A stretch of DNA of 35,959 nucleotides. Source: an uncultured Mediterraneibacter sp. GTDB taxonomy: Bacteria > Bacillota > Clostridia > Lachnospirales > Lachnospiraceae. The translations under genes and the position numbers were made by a program. Location: the NCBI GenBank assembly GCA_944381495.1, contig CALWLJ010000029.1, positions 1-35,959 on the forward strand, given 5' to 3'. Each line of letters begins with the position of its first letter. Positions within the stretch are counted from its first letter, which is position 1. Under the pieces are notes generated by a model. It was not told where the DNA came from and did no database searches. It saw only the letters and a list, made by a program, of their open reading frames with translations. This document shows, piece by piece, positions 7,257-14,942 of this stretch.

Positions 7257-8963
7257 TTAATTCAGCAGGATCACTGCTGCCTCGCAGCTGTCCAGTGTGA
7301 TTGTATTTTTTCCATCCATCTCGCCGGTTATTTCTTTTTCTCTGCCGGAAGTAGACAGCAACACTTTCCGTTCTCTGCGCTCCGGTCCTTCGGGCAGCGT
7401 GATCGTATCCGGCTCTTTTCCATAGTTTGCCGCAATAAGAATGTCATGACCTTTCCCGTTCGTTACTCTGTGATATGCAAAGATATAGTCATGCTCTTCG
7501 TAGTCAGGAACGAATCTTCCATAAGTAAATATCTCCCTGTACTCCGGGGACTTCCGAAGGGCGATCACTTTTTTATAGCAGGACAATACAGAATCCTGTC
7601 TCTTCTCCTGCTCCGCAACATTGATACGGGTATAATCCGGATTCATAGCAAGCCAGGGGCTGCCATCTGTAAATCCTCCATTTATGTCATCGCTCCACTG
7701 CATCGGTGTCCTCGCATTGTCTCTGCTGTATTTAAAGCAGTACTCAAGTGCTTCTTCTTCCGTACATCCCGCCCGGACAGCTTCCTGATACTGATCGATG
7801 GTGCTTATATCATCATATTCCGAGATGCTGCTCCGGCGGCAGTTCTCCATTCCGATCTCCTGCCCCTGATAAATAAATGGAATCCCCCGGAGAAGGATAG
7901 ACGTTACAGCAAGTGTCTTTTTGCCTTCCTCATTCTGCGCATATTCCGGGAGAAAATGGCTGGCTCCCCGGGGCTCATCATGATTCTCAATAATATTTGC
8001 CTTGAATCCGATACCTTCCATTTCCTTCTGTGATGCAAAAATTGTATCACGCCACTCCCGGAATACCAGCGGTCTGCTATCATACCATCCGTGTTCTCCC
8101 TCAGTCAGTGACTGGGCGCTAAAGTCAAACATGGTGGAGAAATGTCCGTTTTCGCCTACGAATTCTCTCAGCTCATCTTCTTTCATATTAAAGACCTCGG
8201 CCACGGTAAATGCGTCGTATTTCTCAAAAGTATTCTTTTTCATATCTTCCAGGATCTCTCCTACGCCGTCCACTTCCTCAACCATTTTCACACAGGTTGC
8301 AAGTCCGTCAGGACCGTCGGGCTCAAAAGACGGGAAGGCTGTATCCTTCTTTACATTTATAATGGCGTCGATCCGGAATCCTGCAAGTCCCTTCTCCAGC
8401 CACCAGTTAATCATCCTGTAGATCTCGTTCCTCAGCTTCAGGTTCTCCCAGTTCAGATCCGGCTGCTCTTTTGCGAACATGTGCAGGTAATACATGTCCG
8501 TTCCGGGAACCGGCTCCCAGGCGCTGCCGCCGAAGTAGGAACGGTAATTACTTGGTGCTTTCCCGTCCCTTCCTTTTACAAAATAGAAATAGTCTGCGTA
8601 CTCACCATCCGGATCAGCAAGCGCTTTCTTAAACCATTCATGCTTGTCTGAACAGTGGTTGACGACCAGATCCATGAGCACATACATTCCACGCCGCTTT
8701 GTTTCCGCAAGCAGTTCATCAAACTCTTCCATGGTCCCGAACTCTTCGGCGATCTTATAATAATCGGATATATCGTATCCCTGATCTACTAAAGGAGACT
8801 GGTAAATCGGCGACAGCCAGATAATATCCACTCCCAGCTCCTGAAGATAATCCAGCTTTGATATGATTCCCTGCAGATCTCCGATCCCGTCCCCGTTGGA
8901 ATCCATAAAGCTCTTCGGATAAATCTGATACGCCAGCTTGTCATGCCACCATTTTCTCTGCAT
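7257..8963 (-). CDS. GH13 alpha-glucosidase (oligo-1,6-glucosidase type)
   Basis: 568-aa cytoplasmic glycoside hydrolase of GH13 subfamily 31, releasing glucose from the non-reducing end of maltodextrins or isomaltodextrins. Conserved regions: DLVVNH at ~98-103, GFRIDAI with nucleophile D199, VAEVF with acid/base E256, and ENHDEP with D329. The start at 8963 follows AGGAGGG; an in-frame ATG at 9005 lacks one. The residue after the nucleophile is Ala200. Oligo-1,6-glucosidases usually have Val there and alpha-1,4 enzymes a smaller or polar residue, so a purely alpha-1,6 specificity should not be assumed. Divergent from an AraC regulator that probably controls it. Confidence 0.93.
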   Translation of the reverse strand: MQRKWWHDKLAYQIYPKSFMDSNGDGIGDLQGIISKLDYLQELGVDIIWLSPIYQSPLVDQGYDISDYYKIAEEFGTMEEFDELLAETKRRGMYVLMDLVVNHCSDKHEWFKKALADPDGEYADYFYFVKGRDGKAPSNYRSYFGGSAWEPVPGTDMYYLHMFAKEQPDLNWENLKLRNEIYRMINWWLEKGLAGFRIDAIINVKKDTAFPSFEPDGPDGLATCVKMVEEVDGVGEILEDMKKNTFEKYDAFTVAEVFNMKEDELREFVGENGHFSTMFDFSAQSLTEGEHGWYDSRPLVFREWRDTIFASQKEMEGIGFKANIIENHDEPRGASHFLPEYAQNEEGKKTLAVTSILLRGIPFIYQGQEIGMENCRRSSISEYDDISTIDQYQEAVRAGCTEEEALEYCFKYSRDNARTPMQWSDDINGGFTDGSPWLAMNPDYTRINVAEQEKRQDSVLSCYKKVIALRKSPEYREIFTYGRFVPDYEEHDYIFAYHRVTNGKGHDILIAANYGKEPDTITLPEGPERRERKVLLSTSGREKEITGEMDGKNTITLDSCEAAVILLN

Positions 8964-9120
8964 TGATACGCCCTCCTGTCTTCTCGTTTTTGAAAACACT
9001 GTCATTGTTTTTCTTGTATAATGCTGTTATTATAGGAGTATAAACAGGAAAAATCTTGTATTATATTTTCATATTTATAACACAATCCTGCTATAGATAT
9101 CTTTTGAAAGGAGAACAGAC

Positions 9121-10026
9121 ATGCATGCCGCACCATCTCAGGAGCAGAAAGAACAGACGCGCCATGGAGAGCACTTATTTCCGCTAAAAAAATATATTAC
9201 TGTCCTGTCAGATCTTTATCCTCATGTTACAGCCCACTGGCACGATGAGGCGGAGCTGACGCTGATCACGGAAGGGAGCTGTACTTATCAGATCCAGCTG
9301 GAGACCTTCCACGCCTCAGCCGGAGACATCCTCTTCGTCCCTCCCGCAGCGCTTCATTCGATTTCCGTGGCACCCGGACAGGAAATGACGTCCGAAACTT
9401 ATGTATTTCATATGAATTTTCTCGGGATCGGTTCAGCTGATATCTGCACGGTAAAATATCTGACCCCGTTGATCAACCAGGATCTTATCCTGCCGCCTCT
9501 GATCCAGACCGGACACGAGGCTTATCCGGAACTTTTGCAGCTCTTTCACTTTATGAACCAGACTTATACCGATACCAGGCCCGGCTATGAACTGACGATG
9601 AAGTCCTGTCTCCTCCGTGCCGTTGCGATCCTTCTGCCGTACAGTCACGAAGAATCCTCACGGCCCCAGATCCAGACAGAGCATACGCTGAAGCTGAAAC
9701 AGGTCCTGGAATATATCGGTGAACATTATACTGAGGACCTTACCATTTCCCAGCTGGCAGGACTGTGCTACTTCAGCGAATATCATTTTATGCGTTTTTT
9801 CAAGAAATACGTGGGAATGTCCTGCCTGGAATATATCAAAAACCTGAGACTGGAGAAAGCTGCCGAACTGCTCTCTAGAGGTGAGGTATCTGTGCTGGAG
9901 GCGTCTCTTTCCGCAGGGTTTTCCAATCTCTCTTATTTCTACAGAGAATTTAAAAAGAAATATGGGGTAACGCCTAAAAATTTCACGGCAGCAAATCTGT
10001 CGTCAATCGGCACCGCTCAGGATTAA
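9121..10026 (+). CDS. AraC-family transcriptional regulator with cupin sensor
   Basis: 301 aa. The N-terminal half is an AraC-type cupin (VTAHWHDEAELTLITEGS, then GDILFVPPAALHS), typical of sugar-responsive regulators. The C-terminal ~100 residues hold two helix-turn-helix motifs (EDLTISQLAGLCYFSEYHF and VSVLEASLSAGFSNLSYFY), ending in the YGVTPKNF signature. GAAAGGAG precedes the ATG. It faces away from the GH13 gene across a ~157-bp AT-rich spacer, so it most likely activates or represses that gene in response to an oligosaccharide. Ligand unknown. Confidence 0.92.
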   Translation: MHAAPSQEQKEQTRHGEHLFPLKKYITVLSDLYPHVTAHWHDEAELTLITEGSCTYQIQLETFHASAGDILFVPPAALHSISVAPGQEMTSETYVFHMNFLGIGSADICTVKYLTPLINQDLILPPLIQTGHEAYPELLQLFHFMNQTYTDTRPGYELTMKSCLLRAVAILLPYSHEESSRPQIQTEHTLKLKQVLEYIGEHYTEDLTISQLAGLCYFSEYHFMRFFKKYVGMSCLEYIKNLRLEKAAELLSRGEVSVLEASLSAGFSNLSYFYREFKKKYGVTPKNFTAANLSSIGTAQD

Positions 10027-10029
10027 GCG

Positions 10030-10056
10030 GCAGAACAGTCATTTTAACCGTTCTGC
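10030..10056. terminator. Weak hairpin between araC-type gene and thiD
   Basis: GCAGAAC (10030-10036) and GTTCTGC (10050-10056) are exact reverse complements with a 13-nt loop. They lie between convergent genes and overlap the last thiD codons. No good T-run, so terminator function is uncertain. Confidence 0.3.
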
Positions 10057-10862
10057 TCTGCGGGTCCGTCCATGTATCTGCTGCGGATATCAAAAGCATG
10101 ATCCATAGGTCCGCTTCCTCTGCCCAGATCCAGCATTGCTCCCAAAGCGCCGGAAATGTATTCTTTGGCCCGTGCTACTGACTCTTCCATGGAAAATCCT
10201 TTTGCGAGATTAGAGGCGATGGCGCTTGACAAAGTGCATCCGGTTCCATGAGTATTGGGATTGTCGATCCTTTTTCCGTAAAACCATTTCCAGATTCCTT
10301 CTTTCCAGAGCAGATCATTGGCGTCACTGATCTGATGTCCGCCCTTCAGCAACACACAGCAGCAGAACTCCTCGCCAATGATCTCCGCTGCCCGTACCAT
10401 ATCTTCCTCTGAACGAATGGAGATGCCGGACAGAACCTCTGCTTCCGGTATATTAGGTGTCAGAATATCAGCCAGGGGGAGCAGCCAGTTTTTCAGCGTT
10501 TCTACCGCATCACTGCTGATCAGCCGGGAACCGCTGGTAGCAACCATGACCGGATCGATCACGATATTTTCAGCCTCGAATTCTTCCAGTTTCTCCGCGA
10601 TCGCACGAATCAACTCTGAGGAAGAGACCATCCCAATCTTGACCGCATCAGGACGAATATCGTTAAATATGCAATCAATCTGTTTCTTCAAAAACTCCGG
10701 AGTTGACTCCTGAATGTCAGCCACTCCTGTAGTATTCTGTGCCGTCAGCGCTGTGATCGCGCTCATGGCATATACTCCGTTTGCCATCATAGTCTTGATA
10801 TCGGCCTGAATCCCGGCACCCCCGCTGGAATCGCTGCCCGCAATAGTCAGTGCTGTTCTCAT
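10044..10862 (-). CDS. thiD: Hydroxymethylpyrimidine/phosphomethylpyrimidine kinase
   Basis: 272-aa kinase of the ribokinase superfamily that phosphorylates HMP to HMP-P and HMP-PP, the pyrimidine half of thiamine. Seen: N-terminal TIAGSDSSGGAGIQADIKT, the central VMVATSG and LKGGH motifs, and the anion-hole motif NTHGTGCTLSSAIAS. Normal length. Last gene of the thi cluster, 53 bp after the HAD phosphatase gene. In this setting it probably supplies HMP-PP to ThiE. Pyridoxal kinase activity is possible in this family but less likely here. Confidence 0.95.
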   Translation of the reverse strand: MRTALTIAGSDSSGGAGIQADIKTMMANGVYAMSAITALTAQNTTGVADIQESTPEFLKKQIDCIFNDIRPDAVKIGMVSSSELIRAIAEKLEEFEAENIVIDPVMVATSGSRLISSDAVETLKNWLLPLADILTPNIPEAEVLSGISIRSEEDMVRAAEIIGEEFCCCVLLKGGHQISDANDLLWKEGIWKWFYGKRIDNPNTHGTGCTLSSAIASNLAKGFSMEESVARAKEYISGALGAMLDLGRGSGPMDHAFDIRSRYMDGPAEQNG

Positions 10863-10915
10863 GTTCCAAACTTCTCCTTTTCTTTCTGCTCTCTTTTCCT
10901 TATATCTTACTATAT

Positions 10916-11581
10916 CTACTTTATCTCTGACGCTCTTTTCCAGAAAATCTCAAAATCTTTAAATTCCGGAAGATAAATATCCGCTGTATTCCAGATCTGC
11001 GCCAGATGTCTGTCACTTGCCTGGTCATAGACAGCTGCAGTCCTGAATCCCGCTCTTTTCGCCGTCCTCAGCGCGTGATACGCGTCTTCGAAGACCCACG
11101 TATCCTCAGGATCCGTATCCAACTGAAGCGCCGCCGCAAAATAAATATCTGGCTGGCTCTTCCCGCTGCCGATCTCTGAACTGGTAAAGATTCCCTGGAA
11201 ATACTGAAAAACCTTCAGCCGTTTCAGGGCAAGCTCAGTATTCTTCCTGTCTCCTGACGTAGCGATCACCATAGGGATCTTCCGTTCCTTAAATTCATAC
11301 AGATACTGGCGCACGCCTTCCTTCAGCGGCACTTTGTCCGCATAAAAACCGCGGACCTCTTTTGCCAGACCTTCTATGATTTCCTCGGGACTCTTCTCCA
11401 ATCCGTATTGCGAGATCAGATAATCTGCGCCCTCTTTCATGCTCATGGCAAATAATTTCTCTCCAAGGTCTTTCTCGGCCTGGATTCCCAGACTGTTCAG
11501 ATACAGTTCTCCAAGATTTTCCCATACGGGCATGGAGTTCAACAACACTCCGTCCACATCAAAAATCACGCCTTTGATCAT
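10916..11581 (-). CDS. HAD-superfamily phosphatase in the thiamine cluster
   Basis: 221 aa, subfamily I HAD (beta-phosphoglucomutase-like). Motif I is FDVDGVLLNS with D8 nucleophile and D10, motif II is IATSGD, motif III lysine is in GKSQPD, and motif IV is the VFEDA acid pair. A four-helix cap lies between motifs I and II. It sits between thiE (11 bp upstream) and thiD (53 bp downstream), so a thiamine-related job is likely: dephosphorylating thiamine phosphate ahead of pyrophosphokinase, or removing damaged intermediates. The sequence alone cannot distinguish these from a general sugar phosphatase. Confidence 0.85.
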   Translation of the reverse strand: MIKGVIFDVDGVLLNSMPVWENLGELYLNSLGIQAEKDLGEKLFAMSMKEGADYLISQYGLEKSPEEIIEGLAKEVRGFYADKVPLKEGVRQYLYEFKERKIPMVIATSGDRKNTELALKRLKVFQYFQGIFTSSEIGSGKSQPDIYFAAALQLDTDPEDTWVFEDAYHALRTAKRAGFRTAAVYDQASDRHLAQIWNTADIYLPEFKDFEIFWKRASEIK

Positions 11582-11592
11582 AAATCCTCACC

Positions 11593-12234
11593 TTATTCAG
11601 ACAGCATTTCCTCAACCTGTGTTCTCATATCTCTTGCCGCCGCTTCAACATCCTGCTGGGCAAATATGGCGCTGATCACAGCAACGCCGCATATTCCCGT
11701 CCCCTTAAGCTCAATCACATTGTCTCTGGTAATTCCGCCAATGGCGATCACCGGGATATCTACTGCTTCACAGATCTCCTTCAAAGTATCATGATCTATT
11801 TCCCTGGCATCTGCCTTGGATCCGGTATGAAAAACAGCACCTACGCCAAGATAGTCCGCCCCTCGTTCCTGAGCAAGAAGCGCCTGTTCTACCGTCCGTG
11901 CCGATACTCCAATGATCTTGTCCGGTCCCAGCCTCTTTCTCACATCTCCGGCTTCCATATCACTCTGCCCCACATGTACCCCGTCCGCGCCAACGGCCTC
12001 TGCAATATCTACATTGTCATTGATGACAAAGGGTACGTTATACTTTCTGCAGAGCTGCCGGATCACTTTTGCCTCTTCCAGAAATGCTTCACTCCCCAGC
12101 TCCTTCTCGCGAAGCTGGATGAATGTAGCTCCTCCTTTGATTGCATCCTCTACCTGCTGAAGGAGTGTCTGCCCTTTCAGCCAGCTTCTGTCTGTCACCG
12201 CATAGAGAACCAAATCTTTTCTATCGCAACTCAT
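11593..12234 (-). CDS. thiE: Thiamine-phosphate synthase
   Basis: 213-aa TIM-barrel enzyme joining HMP-PP and thiazole phosphate to thiamine phosphate. Family marks: ATFIQLREKE near residue 36-45, FVINDN, GVHVGQSDM, the GVGAVFHTGSKADA loop and IAIGGI. Length is usual for ThiE. The ATG at 12234 overlaps the 3' end of thiM by 14 bp, with GAAAGGAG ahead of it, so it is probably translationally coupled to thiM. Confidence 0.96.
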   Translation of the reverse strand: MSCDRKDLVLYAVTDRSWLKGQTLLQQVEDAIKGGATFIQLREKELGSEAFLEEAKVIRQLCRKYNVPFVINDNVDIAEAVGADGVHVGQSDMEAGDVRKRLGPDKIIGVSARTVEQALLAQERGADYLGVGAVFHTGSKADAREIDHDTLKEICEAVDIPVIAIGGITRDNVIELKGTGICGVAVISAIFAQQDVEAAARDMRTQVEEMLSE

Positions 12235-13042
12235 ACCTTGCTCCTTTCTCTAAATCGTTTCCCGTCATGTTATAAACTGCGTCAATGATCCTGTTCCGGT
12301 AAGTAGCGTTCCCATCGCCCTCCTGCATCCGGCTCCAGCCGATCTCCCCAGCCAGTCCCATTGCACACACCGCTGCTGCTGCCGCCTCAAGAGGACAGTC
12401 CGGATTCGCTGTCAGGTATGCTGTCATCATCCCTGATAACTGACATCCGGTACCAGTGATCCTTCCCATTTCCGGACGGCCGTTTCGTATTGCGTAGCAG
12501 GTTTCTCCATCTGATACAAGATCAATGGCTCCTGTCACAGCAATGATACTGCCCGAACTTTCCGCAAATGCCTTCACCAGCTTAACCGCGTCAGAGAGAT
12601 TCTCTTCTGTCACTGCATCCGCTGCATCGGCGTCCACTCCTTTTGTAGTCCCGGTCCCCTGTGCCAGGGTCCGGATTTCAGAAACATTTCCCCGGATAGC
12701 AGTAAGCTTCAGATCTCGCATCAGTCCAAGTGCTGTTCCTGTCCGGAAAGAGCTTGCTCCTGCGCCTACCGGATCCAGAAGGACAGGATGCCCCAACTCG
12801 TTCGCCTTTCTTCCTGCCCGATACATTCCTTCTATACTTGTCTTATGAAGAGTACCGATATTGATGTTCAGCCCTCTACAAAGAGAAGTGATCTCCTCCA
12901 CATCTTCCGCCTCATCCGACATGATAGGGCTGCCGCCGCAGGCAAGCAGGATATTCGCCACATCATTTACCGTTACATAGTTTGTTATATTGTGCACAAT
13001 CGGTGCTTTTTTTCTCACATTATCCAGACATTGTCCAAGCAA
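12221..13042 (-). CDS. thiM: Hydroxyethylthiazole kinase
   Basis: 273-aa salvage kinase that phosphorylates the thiazole alcohol THZ to THZ-P for ThiE. Seen: the N-terminal HNITNYVTVNDVANILLACG signature, the GAGASSFR substrate region and TGTGCQLSGMMTAYL with the conserved Cys. The reading frame appears to begin at a TTG (13042), with AAAGGAG about 10 nt upstream; no ATG is available. A 137-nt spacer with a terminator and a second hairpin separates it from thiW, so its expression may be set independently. Confidence 0.95.
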   Translation of the reverse strand: MLGQCLDNVRKKAPIVHNITNYVTVNDVANILLACGGSPIMSDEAEDVEEITSLCRGLNINIGTLHKTSIEGMYRAGRKANELGHPVLLDPVGAGASSFRTGTALGLMRDLKLTAIRGNVSEIRTLAQGTGTTKGVDADAADAVTEENLSDAVKLVKAFAESSGSIIAVTGAIDLVSDGETCYAIRNGRPEMGRITGTGCQLSGMMTAYLTANPDCPLEAAAAAVCAMGLAGEIGWSRMQEGDGNATYRNRIIDAVYNMTGNDLEKGARYELR

Positions 13043-13101
13043 TATCCCGTTCTCCTTTTCTCTTTCTTATCTGTGGGTTCATTCCTGCGGGCAACAAGCC
13101 T

Positions 13102-13121
13102 GGCAGAAATGCTTTCATGCC
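13102..13121 (-). promoter_or_regulatory. Hairpin in the thiM leader
   Basis: In minus-strand RNA GGCA and GAAA (one bulged base between) pair with TTTC and TGCC around a 3-nt loop. An outer AACA/TGTT pairing is possible. It lies about 60 nt ahead of thiM, after the thiW terminator. It does not match the TPP aptamer. Confidence 0.3.
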
Positions 13122-13160
13122 TGTTTGGCGTTGTCGTTTTTGTCTTCTTTTGCCGTCAGG

Positions 13161-13193
13161 AAAAGAAAAAGCGGGGAACTCAGTGAGTGCCCC
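13161..13193 (-). terminator. Terminator overlapping the thiW stop codon
   Basis: Minus-strand GGGGCACT (13193-13186) pairs with AGTTCCCC (13180-13173) with one mismatch and a 5-nt loop, followed by GCTTTTTCTTTTCC. The hairpin includes the last thiW codons and its TGA, so a ribosome finishing thiW would disturb it. This could give partial read-through into thiM. Confidence 0.55.
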
Positions 13194-13701
13194 CGTGTTC
13201 AAGATTTCCCAGATAGATATCAAAAATCTTCATCTTTTTCATGGCAGTAACAAGTACGGCCGCGATGATCGTGCCGCCGCAGCTGGATACAAAGAACGGG
13301 ATGACAAAGCCGAACACCGCGCTCTCACTGCCCATGATCAGAGTGGCGATCGGATAGCTCAGCAGTCCACCGATGACAGACGTCCCGAAAAGTTCGCCCA
13401 GATAAGCCAGGGGCAGATGTTTCCCGTATTTATATAACATTCCACACAGAAATGCTCCGCACATGGATCCCGGAAAGGCCAGCAGAGTCCCTGTGCCCAT
13501 CAGATTTCTGAGAAGGCTGGTCACAAAGGCCATTCCTACTCCGTATCCGGGGCCAAGAAAAACGCCTGCAAGTATATTAATAAAATGCTGCACCGGAGCG
13601 CACTTGGACGCTCCTACCGGAATCGACAGCGGTGAACATACAATTCCCACCGCAACAAGGATACCCGCAAGGGCAAGTTTCTTCACGTTGACATTTTTCA
13701 T
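13180..13701 (-). CDS. thiW: ThiW, energy-coupling-factor S component for thiazole
   Basis: 173-aa membrane protein of the ThiW family, a substrate-capture (S) component of ECF vitamin transporters, predicted to import the thiazole moiety of thiamine. About five to six hydrophobic segments; characteristic stretches are SIPVGASKCAPVQHFINILAGVFLGPG near the N-terminus and GTGTLLAFPGSMCGAFLCG in the middle. The start at 13701 follows AGGAGGT at best spacing; an ATG directly before it (13704) is an alternative. No ECF A/A'/T genes are in the window, so it must share modules encoded elsewhere. First gene of the thi cluster and next to thiM, which acts on the imported product. Confidence 0.93.
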   Translation of the reverse strand: MKNVNVKKLALAGILVAVGIVCSPLSIPVGASKCAPVQHFINILAGVFLGPGYGVGMAFVTSLLRNLMGTGTLLAFPGSMCGAFLCGMLYKYGKHLPLAYLGELFGTSVIGGLLSYPIATLIMGSESAVFGFVIPFFVSSCGGTIIAAVLVTAMKKMKIFDIYLGNLEHGGTH

Positions 13702-13718
13702 CATATTACCTCCTGTCG

Positions 13719-13746
13719 TCCGGAAAAGATCTTTCATTTTTCCGGA
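13719..13746. promoter_or_regulatory. Inverted repeat directly upstream of the thiW ribosome binding site
   Basis: Exact 9-bp arms TCCGGAAAA (13719-13727) and TTTTCCGGA (13738-13746) with a 10-nt spacer. It lies in the 52-bp gap between the XRE gene and thiW. No T-run follows on the minus strand. It may be a DNA operator or a translation-regulating hairpin. Confidence 0.4.
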
Positions 13747-13753
13747 AAATATG

Positions 13754-14266
13754 TTACCACGTTCTGATGATAAATGCAACGATATTAATGATAGCGGCCA
13801 CCATCCATATTATGCTGATATACAGAGAGTTTCTGTCCTTTGTCGTATGATATCGATAATAAAACACAATTCCATCGAATACAGAGATCAGAGCGACAAA
13901 ACCTGCTGTTTCCAAGCCTTTGACCAGGCAGTAGATAATCAGTCCTGCAAACAAAGGTAACAAGAACATAAACCCATAGCGAAATCCCTTCAAATAATTG
14001 ATTTCCGCAAGTTTCACAATATTCTCTTCACTTTTCTCTCTTCTGTTCTGCTCCGTGATGATTTCGCCACTCAGAAGATCATTGACATCAACACTCAAAC
14101 ACCGACTCAAAGGCAACAGAAGAGACATATCCGGCATACATCTCCCATTTTCCCATTTTGAGACTGCGCGGTCCGTAATGCCAAGTTTTGCCGCTAACTC
14201 TTTCTGAGTCATCCCGAGAATTTTCCTTCTTTCCGCAATAAATTTTCCAATTTTATTTTGATCCAT
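13754..14266 (-). CDS. XRE-family regulator with membrane-spanning C-terminus
   Basis: 170 aa. Residues ~6-60 form a Cro/C1 helix-turn-helix domain (GMTQKELAAKLGITDRAVSKWE), followed by a charged linker and three hydrophobic segments (about residues 97-113, 119-136 and 148-168). This matches the common clostridial XRE regulators with a small membrane domain. GAGGAG precedes the ATG. The gene ends 52 bp before thiW on the same strand, so read-through into the thi cluster is possible, and it could regulate thiamine salvage or simply be a neighbour. The signal it senses is unknown. Confidence 0.85.
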   Translation of the reverse strand: MDQNKIGKFIAERRKILGMTQKELAAKLGITDRAVSKWENGRCMPDMSLLLPLSRCLSVDVNDLLSGEIITEQNRREKSEENIVKLAEINYLKGFRYGFMFLLPLFAGLIIYCLVKGLETAGFVALISVFDGIVFYYRYHTTKDRNSLYISIIWMVAAIINIVAFIIRTW

Positions 14267-14385
14267 GATCCACGCTCCTCTTCTTACTATCTGATATCAT
14301 AACACACACGAATTTTACTGTAACCATACCAGTAGTTGAATCAATCCGTTGTTCATAAAAATCGTTCTTTTAGAGATTCTGTCCA

Positions 14386-14414
14386 TTGACAAAAATCATT
14401 CAAACGCTTATCCT
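14386..14414 (+). promoter_or_regulatory. Promoter of the ybaK-like gene
   Basis: Consensus TTGACA at 14386-14391, 17-bp spacer, weak TATCCT at 14409-14414, about 60 bp before the start codon. Confidence 0.5.
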
Positions 14415-14474
14415 GATTGTCATGGGATTTTTGAATTCAATCATTTACAGAAAACCAGAGAAAGAGGGAACATC

Positions 14475-14942
14475 ATGTCTATAGAGATCGTTAAAAATTA
14501 TTTTAAGTCTAATAACATTGACAAAGAAATCCTTGAATTTCCCGTATCAAGTGCTACGGTAGAACTCGCGGCTCAGGCTGTGGGTGTGGAGCCGGCCCGC
14601 ATCGCAAAGACACTTTCTTTCTATACGAAAGAAAAGGATGCTGCCATCCTGATCGTGACAGCCGGGGATATGAAGATTGACAACAGCAAGTTCAAGCATT
14701 TCTTCGGATTGAAAGCAAAAATGCTGGCATACGATGATGTGGAGCCGATGACCGGACACGCGGTCGGCGGTGTGTGTCCATTCGGCAATCCGGATCACGC
14801 TCAGGTATATCTGGATATATCTCTGAAAAGATTCGATACTGTATTTCCCGCAGCGGGAAGTTCCAATTCCGCAGTAGAGCTGACCTGCGATGAACTGGAG
14901 CAGTACTCCGGAGCAAAAGAATGGATCGATGTCTGCAAATAA
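14475..14942 (+). CDS. YbaK/EbsC-type aminoacyl-tRNA deacylase
   Basis: 155 aa, YbaK/ProX editing-domain family, which hydrolyses mischarged tRNAs such as Cys- or Ala-tRNA(Pro) in trans. Seen: the conserved lysine region (ARIAKTLSFYTK), VTAGDMKIDNSKFK, and the GHAVGGVCPFG substrate-pocket motif. Sequence is of the YbaK/EbsC type found in many Firmicutes. The start at 14475 follows GAGGG; a longer reading frame from 14349 would begin upstream of the predicted promoter. Ends at a strong GC-rich terminator. Confidence 0.9.
   Translation: MSIEIVKNYFKSNNIDKEILEFPVSSATVELAAQAVGVEPARIAKTLSFYTKEKDAAILIVTAGDMKIDNSKFKHFFGLKAKMLAYDDVEPMTGHAVGGVCPFGNPDHAQVYLDISLKRFDTVFPAAGSSNSAVELTCDELEQYSGAKEWIDVCK

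Noticed and set aside
7224-8033. 269-codon plus-strand frame opposite the GH13 gene
   Set aside because: It is antisense to a well-supported enzyme, has no ribosome binding site and reads as a codon-bias shadow; the same holds for the long frames opposite nhaC, the aminotransferase, the ABC genes, GH31 and pyk.
13043-13179. TPP riboswitch in the thiM leader
   Set aside because: A short TGAACCCACAGATAA segment vaguely recalls the aptamer, but the CUGAGA junction and the 3' conserved segment are missing.
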